NCBI RefSeq assembly: GCF_009830285.1
Contig: NZ_WUQX01000001.1
Location: 558,501 to 622,500 of the forward strand
Direction of reading: 5' to 3'
Length of the DNA: 64,000 nucleotides
Origin: Sporofaciens musculi
GTDB lineage: Bacteria; Bacillota; Clostridia; Lachnospirales; Lachnospiraceae
Shown here in pieces: positions 47,778 to 56,446 of the stretch. Every line of letters begins with the position of its first letter. Position 1 is the first letter of the stretch. The translations under genes were made by a program, and so were the position numbers. The notes under the pieces were generated by a model that did no database searches, was not told the DNA's origin, and was given only the letters and a program-made list of their open reading frames with translations.

Positions 47778-49274
47778 ATGAAGTTAAAGACGAGGTTGAT
47801 TATAGCTTTTTTGACGGTTATTTTAATTCCGATTCTATTGACGGCTACAATGGCCTGTCTGTTTGGAAAATACCAGATGAGCGCCATAGAGAAGACATAC
47901 GAGATTACTGGAATGACCACGGAGAATCTGTCGAATTCCGTTACGGTGCTGTCAAGGCTTACAGAGAAGTTTTATCATGAGCTTAGCCAGATGGTGGAGG
48001 ATAATCCGGCGAAGATGGAGGACGCCACGTTTCTGGAGGGATTTAACCAGAAGCTTACCAAGAAGAAGGCATATCTGTTGGTCCGCAAGGGAAGTATGCT
48101 AATCTATGTGGGTACAGACATGGAGGAGGCAGAGTCGGTTATTGCCGGACTTCCGGGGTACGGGGATTCAGAGATGGAGCCTGAGAATGGTCTGTATCTT
48201 GGCGGTGATGCCCAGGCGCTTGTTAAGCAGGTGGATTTCCTATATCCGGATGAGAAAAAGGGCAGCGCGTTTGTTGTCATGAATGTACGGGGCGTGATTC
48301 CGGAGGTAGAGCGATTATATATGGAAATGTTAATTGGAATCATAGTTGTGCTGATTCTGACGGCGGCTGTATTAATTCTCTGGATTTATCGGGGGGTGAT
48401 GGGGCCCCTTGGTAAGATGCAGATTGCGGCCCAGAAGATTAAGGAGGGCAATCTGGATTTTGAACTTCAGGCCGAGGCGGAGGATGAGCTGGGAGAGCTT
48501 TGTCACAGTCTTGAGGATATGCGGCAGCGGCTCCAGGATAATGCGGAGGAGAAGATAAGATTTGACAAGGAGAATAAAGAGCTAATCAGTAACATTTCCC
48601 ATGACCTTAAGACCCCTGTTACGGCAATCAAAGGCTATGCAGAAGGAATTATGGACGGAGTAGCAGACACGCCGGAGAAGATGGAGCGTTATATCCGGAC
48701 GATTTATAACAAGGCCAGTGAGATGGATACGCTGATAAATGAGCTGACGCTGTATACCAAGATTGACACCAACCGGATTCCATATAACTTTAATACGCTG
48801 TCTGTGGATGCGTATTTTGCAGACTGTGCAGAGGATTTGTCGCTGGAATTGGAGTCCAGAGGCGTGGAGTTTGGCTATTTTAATTATGTGGATGCGGACG
48901 TGAAGATTATTGCGGATGCAGAGCAGGTTAAGCGTGTGGTTCATAATATTGTAAATAATTCTATGAAATATATGGATAAGCCTAAGGGAAAGATTAACCT
49001 GAGGGTGAAGGATGTGGGAGATTTTGTGCAGATTGAACTGGAGGATAACGGCAGAGGAATTGCGGCGAAGGATCTGCCAAATATATTTGACCGTTTTTAC
49101 CGCACAGACGCTTCCAGGAATTCCTCTAAAGGGGGGAGCGGTATTGGGCTTTCCATAGTGAAGAAGATTATAGAAGAACATGGCGGTAAGATTTGGGCCA
49201 CAAGCAGAGAAGAAACAGGAACAACGATGTATTTTGTTCTTAGAAAATATCAGGAGGTACCGATGTATGAGTAA
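47778..49274 (+). CDS. Sensor histidine kinase
   Basis: A 498-residue kinase. The ATG at 47778 is 7 nt after CGGAGG; the ATG at 47772 is too close. Membrane helix 1 (RLIIAFLTVILIPILLTATMACLFG), an extracellular domain of about 150 residues, helix 2 (IGIIVVLILTAAVLILWIYRG), HAMP, the HisKA box NISHDLKTPVTAIKGYAEGI (phospho-His) and HATPase with N, G1 and G2 boxes (VHNIVNNSMKYM, LEDNGRGI, KGGSGIGLSIVKKIIEEHGG). The stop overlaps the response-regulator start. Signal unknown; envelope stress would be typical of this architecture. Confidence 0.93.
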   Translation: MKLKTRLIIAFLTVILIPILLTATMACLFGKYQMSAIEKTYEITGMTTENLSNSVTVLSRLTEKFYHELSQMVEDNPAKMEDATFLEGFNQKLTKKKAYLLVRKGSMLIYVGTDMEEAESVIAGLPGYGDSEMEPENGLYLGGDAQALVKQVDFLYPDEKKGSAFVVMNVRGVIPEVERLYMEMLIGIIVVLILTAAVLILWIYRGVMGPLGKMQIAAQKIKEGNLDFELQAEAEDELGELCHSLEDMRQRLQDNAEEKIRFDKENKELISNISHDLKTPVTAIKGYAEGIMDGVADTPEKMERYIRTIYNKASEMDTLINELTLYTKIDTNRIPYNFNTLSVDAYFADCAEDLSLELESRGVEFGYFNYVDADVKIIADAEQVKRVVHNIVNNSMKYMDKPKGKINLRVKDVGDFVQIELEDNGRGIAAKDLPNIFDRFYRTDASRNSSKGGSGIGLSIVKKIIEEHGGKIWATSREETGTTMYFVLRKYQEVPMYE

Positions 49275-49956
49275 GATATTGATTGTGGAAGATGAAGAAG
49301 CCATTGCGGATTTGGAGAAGGATTATCTGGAATTAAGCGGTTTCCAGGTAGAGGTTGCCAATGATGGGGAGAGCGGGCTTCAAAAGGCTTTAAAAGAGGA
49401 TTATGACATGTTCATTCTGGATTTAATGCTGCCAGGCGTTGACGGGTTTGACATCTGCCGTCAGGTCAGGGATGTGAAGAATACGCCAATCATCATGGTT
49501 TCGGCAAAGAAGGACGACATAGATAAGATTCGGGGGCTTGGTCTGGGAGCCGATGATTATATGACGAAGCCCTTCAGCCCCAGCGAGCTGGTGGCAAGGG
49601 TGAAGGCGCATTTGGCGAGATATGACCGCCTGACCGGAAGCGCTGTGGAGGCCAATAAGGTCATTGAGATTCGGGGGCTTAAGATTGATACCACGGCGAG
49701 ACGTGTGTGGATTAACGGGGAGGAGAAGACGTTTACCACGAAGGAATTCGACCTTCTGACCTTTCTTGCAAGCCATCCCAACCATGTGTATACGAAGGAG
49801 GAGCTGTTCCGTGAGATATGGGATATGGAGTCCATAGGGGATATTGCGACTGTGACGGTGCATATTAAGAAGATACGCGAGAAGGTAGAGCTGGATACCT
49901 CCAATCCTCAATATATTGAGACGATATGGGGGGTTGGATACAGGTTTAAGGTGTAA
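49267..49956 (+). CDS. OmpR/PhoB-family response regulator
   Basis: A 229-residue regulator. The ATG at 49267 overlaps the kinase stop (ATGTATGAGTAA), so the pair is co-translated. Receiver domain: acidic pocket EDEE, phospho-acceptor Asp in MFILDLMLPGVDGFD, Thr/Ser in IIMVSAK, Lys in DDYMTKPF. C-terminal winged helix: IDTTARRVWINGEEKTFTTKEFDLLTFLASHPNHVYTKEELFREIW, VTVHIKKIREKV, IETIWGVGYRFKV. Targets unknown. Confidence 0.94.
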   Translation: MSKILIVEDEEAIADLEKDYLELSGFQVEVANDGESGLQKALKEDYDMFILDLMLPGVDGFDICRQVRDVKNTPIIMVSAKKDDIDKIRGLGLGADDYMTKPFSPSELVARVKAHLARYDRLTGSAVEANKVIEIRGLKIDTTARRVWINGEEKTFTTKEFDLLTFLASHPNHVYTKEELFREIWDMESIGDIATVTVHIKKIREKVELDTSNPQYIETIWGVGYRFKV

Positions 49957-49962
49957 TTAAAT

Positions 49963-50003
49963 AAAGCGGTGTAGAACAGCTTAGCCATTCTACACCGCTT
50001 TTT
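49963..50003. terminator. Bidirectional terminator between the response regulator and the bai-like operon
   Basis: AAAGCGGTGTAGAA (49963-49976) and TTCTACACCGCTTT (49988-50001) pair perfectly, with A and T tracts on either side. It serves the two converging operons. Confidence 0.9.
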
Positions 50004-50011
50004 AATTGAAA

Positions 50012-50533
50012 TTATTCGATTTCGCTAAACATTATGTAGGAAGGGTCATTCTCTTTCAACTTACCGCGGCCATTGTTGTAGTCGTCTGTATAAGAAGGAT
50101 TATTAAGAATGAATGAGTTGTCGCCTGCTACGATACGCTTAACAATTACCCATTTGCCATCCCGCTTCTCCCATTTGTCGATGTCGCGGCAGCGGGCCTC
50201 TACGGTGAAGGTCGGTTTCTTTGCTTTGTTGCGGTATTTGCAGGCTGCATACATATACGTCTCACTGACAGCTTTTGTACCATCCTCATTAAGCTTTATC
50301 AAGATGTTGGTCATCATGTGATGGGTAGAAAGCATCTGTTTTGTATGCATCTTCAGCATCATATCAATGAAGCCTCTGCCAGTTCCCTTGTAGGTGGGGC
50401 CATAGTCCACTTCAGAATCTTCAGCGAATATAGTATATCCCAGTTCAAAATCTATCCTGTCCAACGCGCGACAGTAGGTATATATTTGATCTCGAATTTT
50501 ATCCTTCTCAACTAAAATTTCCAAGTCGGTCAT
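50012..50533 (-). CDS. SnoaL/NTF2-fold protein, candidate steroid-acid dehydratase
   Basis: A 173-residue SnoaL-like protein, last of a five-gene operon. Its start MTDLEILVEKDKIRDQIYTYCRALDRIDF places Tyr20 and Asp25 in the same Y-x4-D spacing as the catalytic Tyr30/Asp35 of the bile acid 7alpha-dehydratase BaiE, and QMLSTHHMMTN (His71/His72) sits where BaiE has His83. It is not closely similar to BaiE or BaiI of this window, so it is a third, separate NTF2-type enzyme. A dehydratase or isomerase acting on a CoA-linked steroid is the best guess; 7beta-hydroxyl removal is one possibility. Not demonstrated. Confidence 0.7.
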   Translation of the reverse strand: MTDLEILVEKDKIRDQIYTYCRALDRIDFELGYTIFAEDSEVDYGPTYKGTGRGFIDMMLKMHTKQMLSTHHMMTNILIKLNEDGTKAVSETYMYAACKYRNKAKKPTFTVEARCRDIDKWEKRDGKWVIVKRIVAGDNSFILNNPSYTDDYNNGRGKLKENDPSYIMFSEIE

Positions 50534-50560
50534 ATTTTACACCTTCTCAATTCTACAATA

Positions 50561-51919
50561 CTATTTCTTGGGTGTATACTCCAGACCAAGACGTTTTGCC
50601 TGTCTCTCTGGATCCCAGAAGAAGCCCCACTCAACAAACAGTTTTCTCTTTGCTGTTTCAGCAGGAGTCCATGTAGCAAGCTCTTTGTTCTTGTAAAGCT
50701 TATCGATTTCTTCATCGGTATAACCGAAACTCTGAAGTACTTCGCGGTTATGCTCACCGAAGCAAGGAGCAGAAGCTACGATCTGGGACGGATTCTTCTT
50801 GAAGATGTTGGTTACGCCAATACCCTTCATCTTACCGAAGCACTGATCCTCCCACTCAACCAGGTTCTCACGAGCCTCGTACTGTGGATCCTTCTCAATA
50901 TCAGCAGGACCATAAGCTCTCTGGCAAGGAACACCGGCTTTGCCGAAGATTTCCTCAAGCTCGTCACAGGTATGAGAAGCGCAGAACTCTTCACACAGCT
51001 TCTCTGCTTTTTGTCCGCGTGGGTCGAAGAGCGGGAAGCCTGTACAATCCTTCGGGATGTCTGGATCTACGCCTGGCTTGCCCATGCCGATAACCGGGAA
51101 ACCACGGGTAACAGGTCCCTGACCTGTAATAGCAACGAACATAGAACCGCCGTCCTTGGTGTCGTAGAATGAGAAGCAGGCAGCCTGGTCGCTCTTGTTG
51201 CCTGTACGATACGGAACTGGCTCGCCCTGTTTTGGATAGCCATTGTTGAACCACTTAGCCGGATAGTTGTCAAGCAGCCGGAACATGGTGTCATACTGTG
51301 CAACATCACAGGAATCGCCTTCGCCGGTACGCAGAGCGTGAATATAACCGGACAGGGCAACCATACAAGTATTGTATGCTGTTATAAAGTCTGACAGGTA
51401 TGGATTAACCTTCAGCGGGCTGGAGGTAGGCTTCTCGCCGTTCAGATACATATATCCGCCCATTGCCTGTCCAGAAACATCGTAGGATGGTTTATCCTTG
51501 GAAGGACCAAACTGACCGTAACCAGATACGTGTACAATCATAAGGGCTTTATTGCGCTCCCAGCATGACTCGTCTGTGATGCCGCGCTTCTTGTAGGAGC
51601 CAGGCTTTCCGGCCTCAATCCAGATATCTGCCCACTCGATACACTTATAGAAAATCTTCTTTCCCGCAGGTTTTGCAGTATTAATCGTAATGGAATACTC
51701 ATTACGATGATTCTGTGACCATGAGAGAGTACCGCGGGTCTGGCAGGCAATCGTAGGAGCCTCTGCCTGAAGCACCTTTGCGCCCATCTCAGCCATAAGG
51801 CAGCCAGCGAACGGTCCGGCAATGTTGGTGCCTGTGATGAATACTTTTACGCCCTGAAGAACGCCAAATTCTGGATATTCATCAAATTTCTGAGTTAATT
51901 TGTTGTTAATTTCTTTCAT
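50561..51919 (-). CDS. baiF: Type III CoA-transferase, BaiF/CaiB family
   Basis: A 452-residue class III CoA-transferase. Family signatures: GTNIAGPFAGCLMAEMGAKVLQAE at the N-terminus, VHVSGYGQFGPSKDKPSYDVSGQAMGGYMYLNG, and the catalytic Asp in EGDSCDVAQYDTM. The C-terminal ARENLVEWEDQ...FKKNPSQI...HNREVLQSFGYTDEEIDKLY resembles C. scindens BaiF more than E. coli CaiB. In the bai pathway it moves CoA between bile acid intermediates, saving ATP. It is about 25 residues longer than BaiF because of a C-terminal tail. A carnitine-type substrate cannot be excluded by sequence alone, but the neighbours argue for steroid acids. Confidence 0.78.
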   Translation of the reverse strand: MKEINNKLTQKFDEYPEFGVLQGVKVFITGTNIAGPFAGCLMAEMGAKVLQAEAPTIACQTRGTLSWSQNHRNEYSITINTAKPAGKKIFYKCIEWADIWIEAGKPGSYKKRGITDESCWERNKALMIVHVSGYGQFGPSKDKPSYDVSGQAMGGYMYLNGEKPTSSPLKVNPYLSDFITAYNTCMVALSGYIHALRTGEGDSCDVAQYDTMFRLLDNYPAKWFNNGYPKQGEPVPYRTGNKSDQAACFSFYDTKDGGSMFVAITGQGPVTRGFPVIGMGKPGVDPDIPKDCTGFPLFDPRGQKAEKLCEEFCASHTCDELEEIFGKAGVPCQRAYGPADIEKDPQYEARENLVEWEDQCFGKMKGIGVTNIFKKNPSQIVASAPCFGEHNREVLQSFGYTDEEIDKLYKNKELATWTPAETAKRKLFVEWGFFWDPERQAKRLGLEYTPKK

Positions 51920-51945
51920 GTTAGATTTCCTTTCTTTATATTATT

Positions 51946-53226
51946 TTAATTGTCACCTTCTGGATACTTAGACTGAAGCTTCTCGCCGCCGCTGATCGCA
52001 CCGGATACAGCAAGGAAAAGAAGTACAGCTATAACCATATAGAAAATCCATGTAACGCCGTAACCTGCGATTCCCTGAATAATCGAGGTCAGTACAGAAC
52101 CGAACGCTGCGCCAATCAGGAAGAAGAGGTTTGCAAAAGCGTAAATTCCTGCATAATCTTTTGTACCGAATACCTTGGACATCAATACTGCCGGAAGAAC
52201 CTTTGGAAGGAACATAGCAATGGCAAAGAAGATTGAATATCCGAATACAAGCATGGTAGTACCGGTTACAGAGTAAGCATAAAGGCTTGCCAGTCCAACA
52301 ATAACCAATACAGCCGCTCCAAGAACCGTCTTGCGGATGCCCATCTTATCCATTAAAGCGCCGCCGCCCACCATACCTACGATGGAGACAACAGAATAAA
52401 CGGAAAGTACAGTTCCCTGAAGTTTTCCGCCATCCTTTGCGATGGAGGTAACAAAGTTCGGAACGTGTGTGGTAACACCTGCAGAGAGAATTCCGATACA
52501 GATAACAACGCCAAGTACGCAGAACCATGCGCTGGACTTGGTAGCGACCTTCTTGGATACGCCAACCCATGCGTTAGACTGAGCCTGCTTGTCTGTAGCA
52601 GAAGCATCTTTATTGCCGGTACGGTATGGCTCTGTACCATATTCTGCCGGTGAACGCTTCACCAGGAAGAGTGAGGTAATTACCATAACTACGCCTACAG
52701 CGCCGGCAGAGAATAACATTGCTGTTTTCCAGCCGGTAGGACCGGAAGATATAAAACCGGAAATAATCGGCGACCAAACAGCGCCGCCAAGTCCGCCGCC
52801 TGCATAGGCGATTGACATCATGGTTGCACGCTTGTCCTCAAACCATGCGGTAACAAGCATAGAAATCGGAAGCTGTGTAAGACCAGCCAGGAATACATTT
52901 GCGACACCGAATATCAGGTAGAACTGCCAGATTGCAGTACAGAATGTGGCAACTACCCAACACAGGCATGTTCCGATGCTCATAATCAGCATCATCATTT
53001 TCATATTTTTTTTCTGGTATAATCCTGCAATTACCATGGCGCCGATTGCGCTGGCAAAGGATGCAATAAGGTTTACCAGTGACCAGCTTGTAACGCTGAA
53101 TCCCAGGTTTTCACAGACTGGAGCCATGTACAGTGAAAAACAGTTGCCCATGATTCCGGTCGGTATAAATGACAGGATGAAAGCTGCAGCAAGAACCCCC
53201 CAGCCTTTGAACTTTTTACTCTCCAT
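51946..53226 (-). CDS. MFS transporter, OFA-like (not BaiG-like)
   Basis: A 426-residue major facilitator protein with about twelve membrane helices. The pattern (WGVLAAAFILSFIPTGIMGNCFSLYMAPVCENLGFS, later YAGGGLGGAVWSPIISGFI and GGALMDKMGIRKTVLGAA) resembles oxalate:formate-antiporter/monocarboxylate-type MFS. BaiG of C. scindens is a longer, 14-helix drug-transporter-like protein, so this is a different transporter in the same genomic slot. It probably imports the acid that the operon uses. The start overlaps the baiB end by 11 nt, and SD AAAGGAG precedes it. Confidence 0.82.
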   Translation of the reverse strand: MESKKFKGWGVLAAAFILSFIPTGIMGNCFSLYMAPVCENLGFSVTSWSLVNLIASFASAIGAMVIAGLYQKKNMKMMMLIMSIGTCLCWVVATFCTAIWQFYLIFGVANVFLAGLTQLPISMLVTAWFEDKRATMMSIAYAGGGLGGAVWSPIISGFISSGPTGWKTAMLFSAGAVGVVMVITSLFLVKRSPAEYGTEPYRTGNKDASATDKQAQSNAWVGVSKKVATKSSAWFCVLGVVICIGILSAGVTTHVPNFVTSIAKDGGKLQGTVLSVYSVVSIVGMVGGGALMDKMGIRKTVLGAAVLVIVGLASLYAYSVTGTTMLVFGYSIFFAIAMFLPKVLPAVLMSKVFGTKDYAGIYAFANLFFLIGAAFGSVLTSIIQGIAGYGVTWIFYMVIAVLLFLAVSGAISGGEKLQSKYPEGDN

Positions 53227-54781
53227 TTTTTTCTCCTTTCAGATATGAACTGTTATTTAAATGTTGCTCTACGAGTTTACTGCGGACAATCTTACCGTTT
53301 TCGTTGCGCGGAATTTCATCCACGAATTCAAAAGATTTCGGTATTTTGTAAGGCGGCAGATAATTAAGCGCATATTTTATCAACGTTTTTTCCTGGATGG
53401 GCTCGCTTGCTTCAATAAAAGCATGAATGCGGTGTCCCCATTCCGGATCGGGAAGCCCGACCACGACCGCCTCAACAACCTTCTTTGATTTTTTTAAGAC
53501 AGTTTCAATCTCTGCGGCAAATACGTTCTCGCCGCCGGTAACAATCATACCGCTGCGTCTGTCTGTAAAGTACAGATAGCCGTCCTCGTCTACATATCCG
53601 ATATCGCCCACGCTTTTGAAGCCATTCTCATCGCTTTCGAGAGGGGGGACATTGATGTATTTTATCCTGGGGGCATCGCCGTTCCAGGACATATAGATAT
53701 TGCCAATTTCTCCGATTGGAAGCTCGTGGCCTTCCTCGTCACGGATTGAGATACTGCCGCAGGGCATTCTGCCGATACTGCCCTCATGGGTAAGCCACTC
53801 GTCACCGCGAATATAGGTAATTCCTACGCATTCCGTCATGGAGTAGATTTCGTAAACTTTTTCCGGCGAAATAATTTCAAACCATTCTCGTTTAAGGTCT
53901 GCGGAACAAACTCCGCCGGTATGACAGAGAACCTCAAGGCTGCCTAAATCCTCTGGATGGAAGTTTGGCAGTTTCACAATGCGCTGCATCAGTGTTGGAA
54001 CTAACTGCACATATTCAATCTGATATCTCTTTATTAATGCAACAATTGATTTTGCGTCAAGGCAAGAAGGCATATAAAGAGTATTACCGCAGTAAAGTCC
54101 GTTAAAGGCAACTGAATGAGGCGCGCCGTGAAAAAGTGGTCCTGCCAGTAATTGCCGCATTTCAAAACGCATTCCGGAAAGAGTGAACCATGTCTGAAGC
54201 CCTTCATCGCTTTCACCTGCAGGCATATCCTGCTGAACGACTTTTGTTTTCCCTGTCGTGCCGCCGGTGCAGTTCGCAAGATTAGGAACAGCAAGAACGT
54301 CAGGAGGCATACCTTCCGAATAATTTTTACATAGCTCTTTTAGCTCATTAGAACTTAGAGCAAAATAATTAGTAGGCTTCCAGCGGTTCGTAATCACAAG
54401 AGAAGGAGAAACACACTCACATATCTCAAGGAGGTTGCGCCGTGGAACTCTGTCTGATATGGGAACATAACATGCACCCGTTTTCCAGATGCCAAAAGCA
54501 AGAGCAATATGAGTGGGAATGTTGGGAAGAGCGACAATAACACTCTTCCCAGCCCCGATTCCCTGCTCCAGAAGATACCACGCAATACGATTGGAAAGAG
54601 TCTCAAGAGTCCGCCAGGTCATGACAGATTCTATATTTTTTGGTGAGACGTATACGATTGCGGGAGCATCCGGTTTGACTCTTGCAATATTAGCCAACTG
54701 TGCTCCGGGAGTAAAAAAACTGTTCTCACTATGATTGAAAATGTTAAAGTGTGACGTACACACGGCGTTTAGCCCTCTCAT
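53216..54781 (-). CDS. baiB: Bile acid-CoA ligase-like AMP-forming enzyme
   Basis: A 521-residue ANL-superfamily ligase. Phosphate loop NCTGGTTGKTK (canonical Ser replaced by Gly), YSMTECVGI (A5), FKSVGDIGYVDEDGYLYFTDRRSGMIVTGGENVF (A7-A8) and catalytic Lys in PRNENGKIVRSKL (A10). The segment LLAGPLFHGAPHSVAFNGLYCGNTL and HTGGVCSADLKREW closely resemble C. scindens BaiB, which activates cholic acid to its CoA thioester with ATP. Second gene of the operon, 43 nt after the SDR gene; SD GGGAGAG. Confidence 0.85.
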   Translation of the reverse strand: MRGLNAVCTSHFNIFNHSENSFFTPGAQLANIARVKPDAPAIVYVSPKNIESVMTWRTLETLSNRIAWYLLEQGIGAGKSVIVALPNIPTHIALAFGIWKTGACYVPISDRVPRRNLLEICECVSPSLVITNRWKPTNYFALSSNELKELCKNYSEGMPPDVLAVPNLANCTGGTTGKTKVVQQDMPAGESDEGLQTWFTLSGMRFEMRQLLAGPLFHGAPHSVAFNGLYCGNTLYMPSCLDAKSIVALIKRYQIEYVQLVPTLMQRIVKLPNFHPEDLGSLEVLCHTGGVCSADLKREWFEIISPEKVYEIYSMTECVGITYIRGDEWLTHEGSIGRMPCGSISIRDEEGHELPIGEIGNIYMSWNGDAPRIKYINVPPLESDENGFKSVGDIGYVDEDGYLYFTDRRSGMIVTGGENVFAAEIETVLKKSKKVVEAVVVGLPDPEWGHRIHAFIEASEPIQEKTLIKYALNYLPPYKIPKSFEFVDEIPRNENGKIVRSKLVEQHLNNSSYLKGEKNGE

Positions 54782-54824
54782 TTCTCTCCCGTTTTTTGGA
54801 GCAATTTTCTATTTATGTATATAA

Positions 54825-55592
54825 TTAGCCTGCAACGTTAGCTGGTCTGTATCCGCCATCTACCGGCAGCGTAACACCTGTGATATAGGAAGCTGCACTG
54901 GAAGAAAGGAAAAGGATTGCATCAGCAATAACCTGCGGATCACCAATCTTGCGAAGCGGAATTCCTGCTGCAAGATTCTTCTTAGCAAACGGCGGAACAG
55001 TAGCAAGAAGCTGTGTATCAATAACTCCAGGTGCAACAGCATTAACGCGGATTCCAGCATATGCCTGCTCCCATGCCATAGACTGTGTGAAGGCAATAAC
55101 GCCAGCCTTAGATACCGGATATGGGCATCCGCAGCCTGCTCCGTAGATACCTGCTACAGAAGCAGTATTTACGATACAGCCTTTGGTCTTCTTAAGCATC
55201 TTGATTGCATACTTGGTCATGTTAAATGTACCTTTGATATTGGTGTCCATTACGTAATCCCACTGGGACTGTTTCATTTTATGGATCGGAACGCTGCTGT
55301 CAACGCCTGCGTTGTTTACAAGAACGTCAAGCTGTCCCCACATCTCCTCGATCTCAGCATAAAGCTCCTGAGCTGCCTTGTAATCGGTAAGAGTGATTGC
55401 TTTGTGCTTGAATTCATAGTCAGGATTAATGGACTTTAACTCCTCAAGCTGTTTGGAAACATCCTCGCCCTCTTTTCCTAAGAAGTAAACCTTTGCGCCT
55501 GCTGCAAGAAATGACTTTACTGTAGCATATCCGATCCCTGTAGTTCCTCCGGTAACTAATACCACTTTTCCTTTAAATTCGTTTTCAAACAT
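54825..55592 (-). CDS. Short-chain dehydrogenase, BaiA-like hydroxysteroid dehydrogenase candidate
   Basis: A 255-residue classical SDR. Cofactor motif TGGTTGIG (14-21), NNAG, catalytic Ser (NTASVAGIYG) and YPVSK (Tyr-x3-Lys). The end PVDGGYRP matches the VDGAYRP end of BaiA proteins. After the second beta strand (VYFLGKEGED) a Lys-Glu pair stands where BaiA2 has a Glu that favours NAD+, so cofactor use may differ. In the pathway a BaiA enzyme oxidises the 3alpha-hydroxyl of the CoA-linked bile acid and later reduces it. First gene of the operon. Moderate similarity to BaiA, so a different hydroxyl position is possible. Confidence 0.75.
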   Translation of the reverse strand: MFENEFKGKVVLVTGGTTGIGYATVKSFLAAGAKVYFLGKEGEDVSKQLEELKSINPDYEFKHKAITLTDYKAAQELYAEIEEMWGQLDVLVNNAGVDSSVPIHKMKQSQWDYVMDTNIKGTFNMTKYAIKMLKKTKGCIVNTASVAGIYGAGCGCPYPVSKAGVIAFTQSMAWEQAYAGIRVNAVAPGVIDTQLLATVPPFAKKNLAAGIPLRKIGDPQVIADAILFLSSSAASYITGVTLPVDGGYRPANVAG

Positions 55593-55805
55593 TTTTAAAT
55601 CTCCTTTCTTTTTTGGGTTTCCGAAGCATTCCCGTTACTTCGGAAATGACATCACCGATACGTCAACTCAATGAATGGTAATATTTTAACATTTTTTTAA
55701 GAGGTTCAGTAAATGGATAACTGTTTTTTTATACAATACAGATGGACAAAAAGTAAAAATATATAGTCAAAATGACGGACAAATAAAATTATGATAAAAA
55801 AATGA
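55593..55805 (-). promoter_or_regulatory. Promoter and leader region of the SDR-baiB-baiF operon
   Basis: On the minus strand it holds the bipartite element GTCATTTTG-N18-TTGTCC (55744-55776), two TTTGTCC boxes about 32 bp apart, a TGTTAAAAT -10-like element near 55691, and a leader hairpin TTTCCGAAG-N11-CTTCGGAAA (55618-55646) just upstream of the ribosome-binding site. The hairpin could affect translation or RNA stability. Confidence 0.5.
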
Positions 55806-55835
55806 CTTCTGTTAATAATAATTTTTTAACAGAAG
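55806..55835 (-). terminator. Terminator after the cupin gene
   Basis: CTTCTGTTAA (55806-55815) and TTAACAGAAG (55826-55835) are perfect complements; on the minus strand a T-run follows. It overlaps the stop codon of the cupin gene. Confidence 0.82.
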
Positions 55836-56420
55836 CCATGATTTATTTAGACTTTTTTCTACTGGAGAAAAAAAATCCTTTTCCATATGGTCGGTGATAA
55901 TTCCTAAAAAGTTCATCATATAGCAGAAGCAAAGTTGGATACCGTCGCTTGTGTCGCTTTTTGCTTCGCTTAAAAGTCCGTTCATCGAGTCATTGGCAAT
56001 CTGCGCCGACAGACCTCTGAGATAGACGACCGGAGGTTGTGACGGGACAGAAAAATGCTCATATTTTAAGTATGGATTCGCAACCATATACATATAGGTG
56101 CCGCTGTTCATACGTGCCTCTGCAACCTCAAGTTCTTCACGTCTGGAGGGCAGCAGGCGGTAACGGTGAAACGGACCCAGATTAATCAGGGTATTTGGTC
56201 TTAGCTTGTATTCCAGTCCATTTACATCTATGGTTCCCGTACCAGACCGAACCAGAAAAAAAGTCTGGTCCCGATTATTGGTATAGGACATGGGGGTTCT
56301 GATACGGCGAAGATGTGCGGATACGTTCTCTGGCAGGACATTATTGGCAAAATAATCGTGGGCGCCGGAGAAAACGGTGCGGTTTGCGGCGTCTGTTTTT
56401 GCAAGAGAATTTTTTGGCAT
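55812..56420 (-). CDS. AraC-type cupin sensor protein lacking a DNA-binding domain
   Basis: About 202 residues; candidate starts at 56429 (GTG), 56426 and 56420 (ATG, best SD spacing). Residues about 35-110 form a cupin (RIRTPMSYTNNRDQTFFLVRSGTGTIDVNGLEYKLRPNTLINLGPFHRYRLLPSR), like the N-terminal ligand domain of AraC regulators, followed by a helical region (LSAQIANDSMNGLLSEAKSDTSDGIQLCFCYMMNFLGIITDHMEKD). No HTH is present, and a terminator hairpin overlaps the stop, so the short length looks real. It follows the AraC gene by 17-26 nt. Likely a sensor or partner of that regulator. Confidence 0.7.
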   Translation of the reverse strand: MPKNSLAKTDAANRTVFSGAHDYFANNVLPENVSAHLRRIRTPMSYTNNRDQTFFLVRSGTGTIDVNGLEYKLRPNTLINLGPFHRYRLLPSRREELEVAEARMNSGTYMYMVANPYLKYEHFSVPSQPPVVYLRGLSAQIANDSMNGLLSEAKSDTSDGIQLCFCYMMNFLGIITDHMEKDFFSPVEKSLNKSWLLLKNYY

Positions 56421-56446
56421 AGTCATCACCTGCTTTCTTGTAAATT

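Noticed and set aside
50561-51919. Carnitine/crotonobetaine (cai-type) operon
   Set aside because: The CoA-transferase family includes CaiB, but there is no CaiA, CaiD, CaiT or electron-transfer flavoprotein gene, and the ligase, OYE and BaiE-like neighbours match the bile acid pathway.
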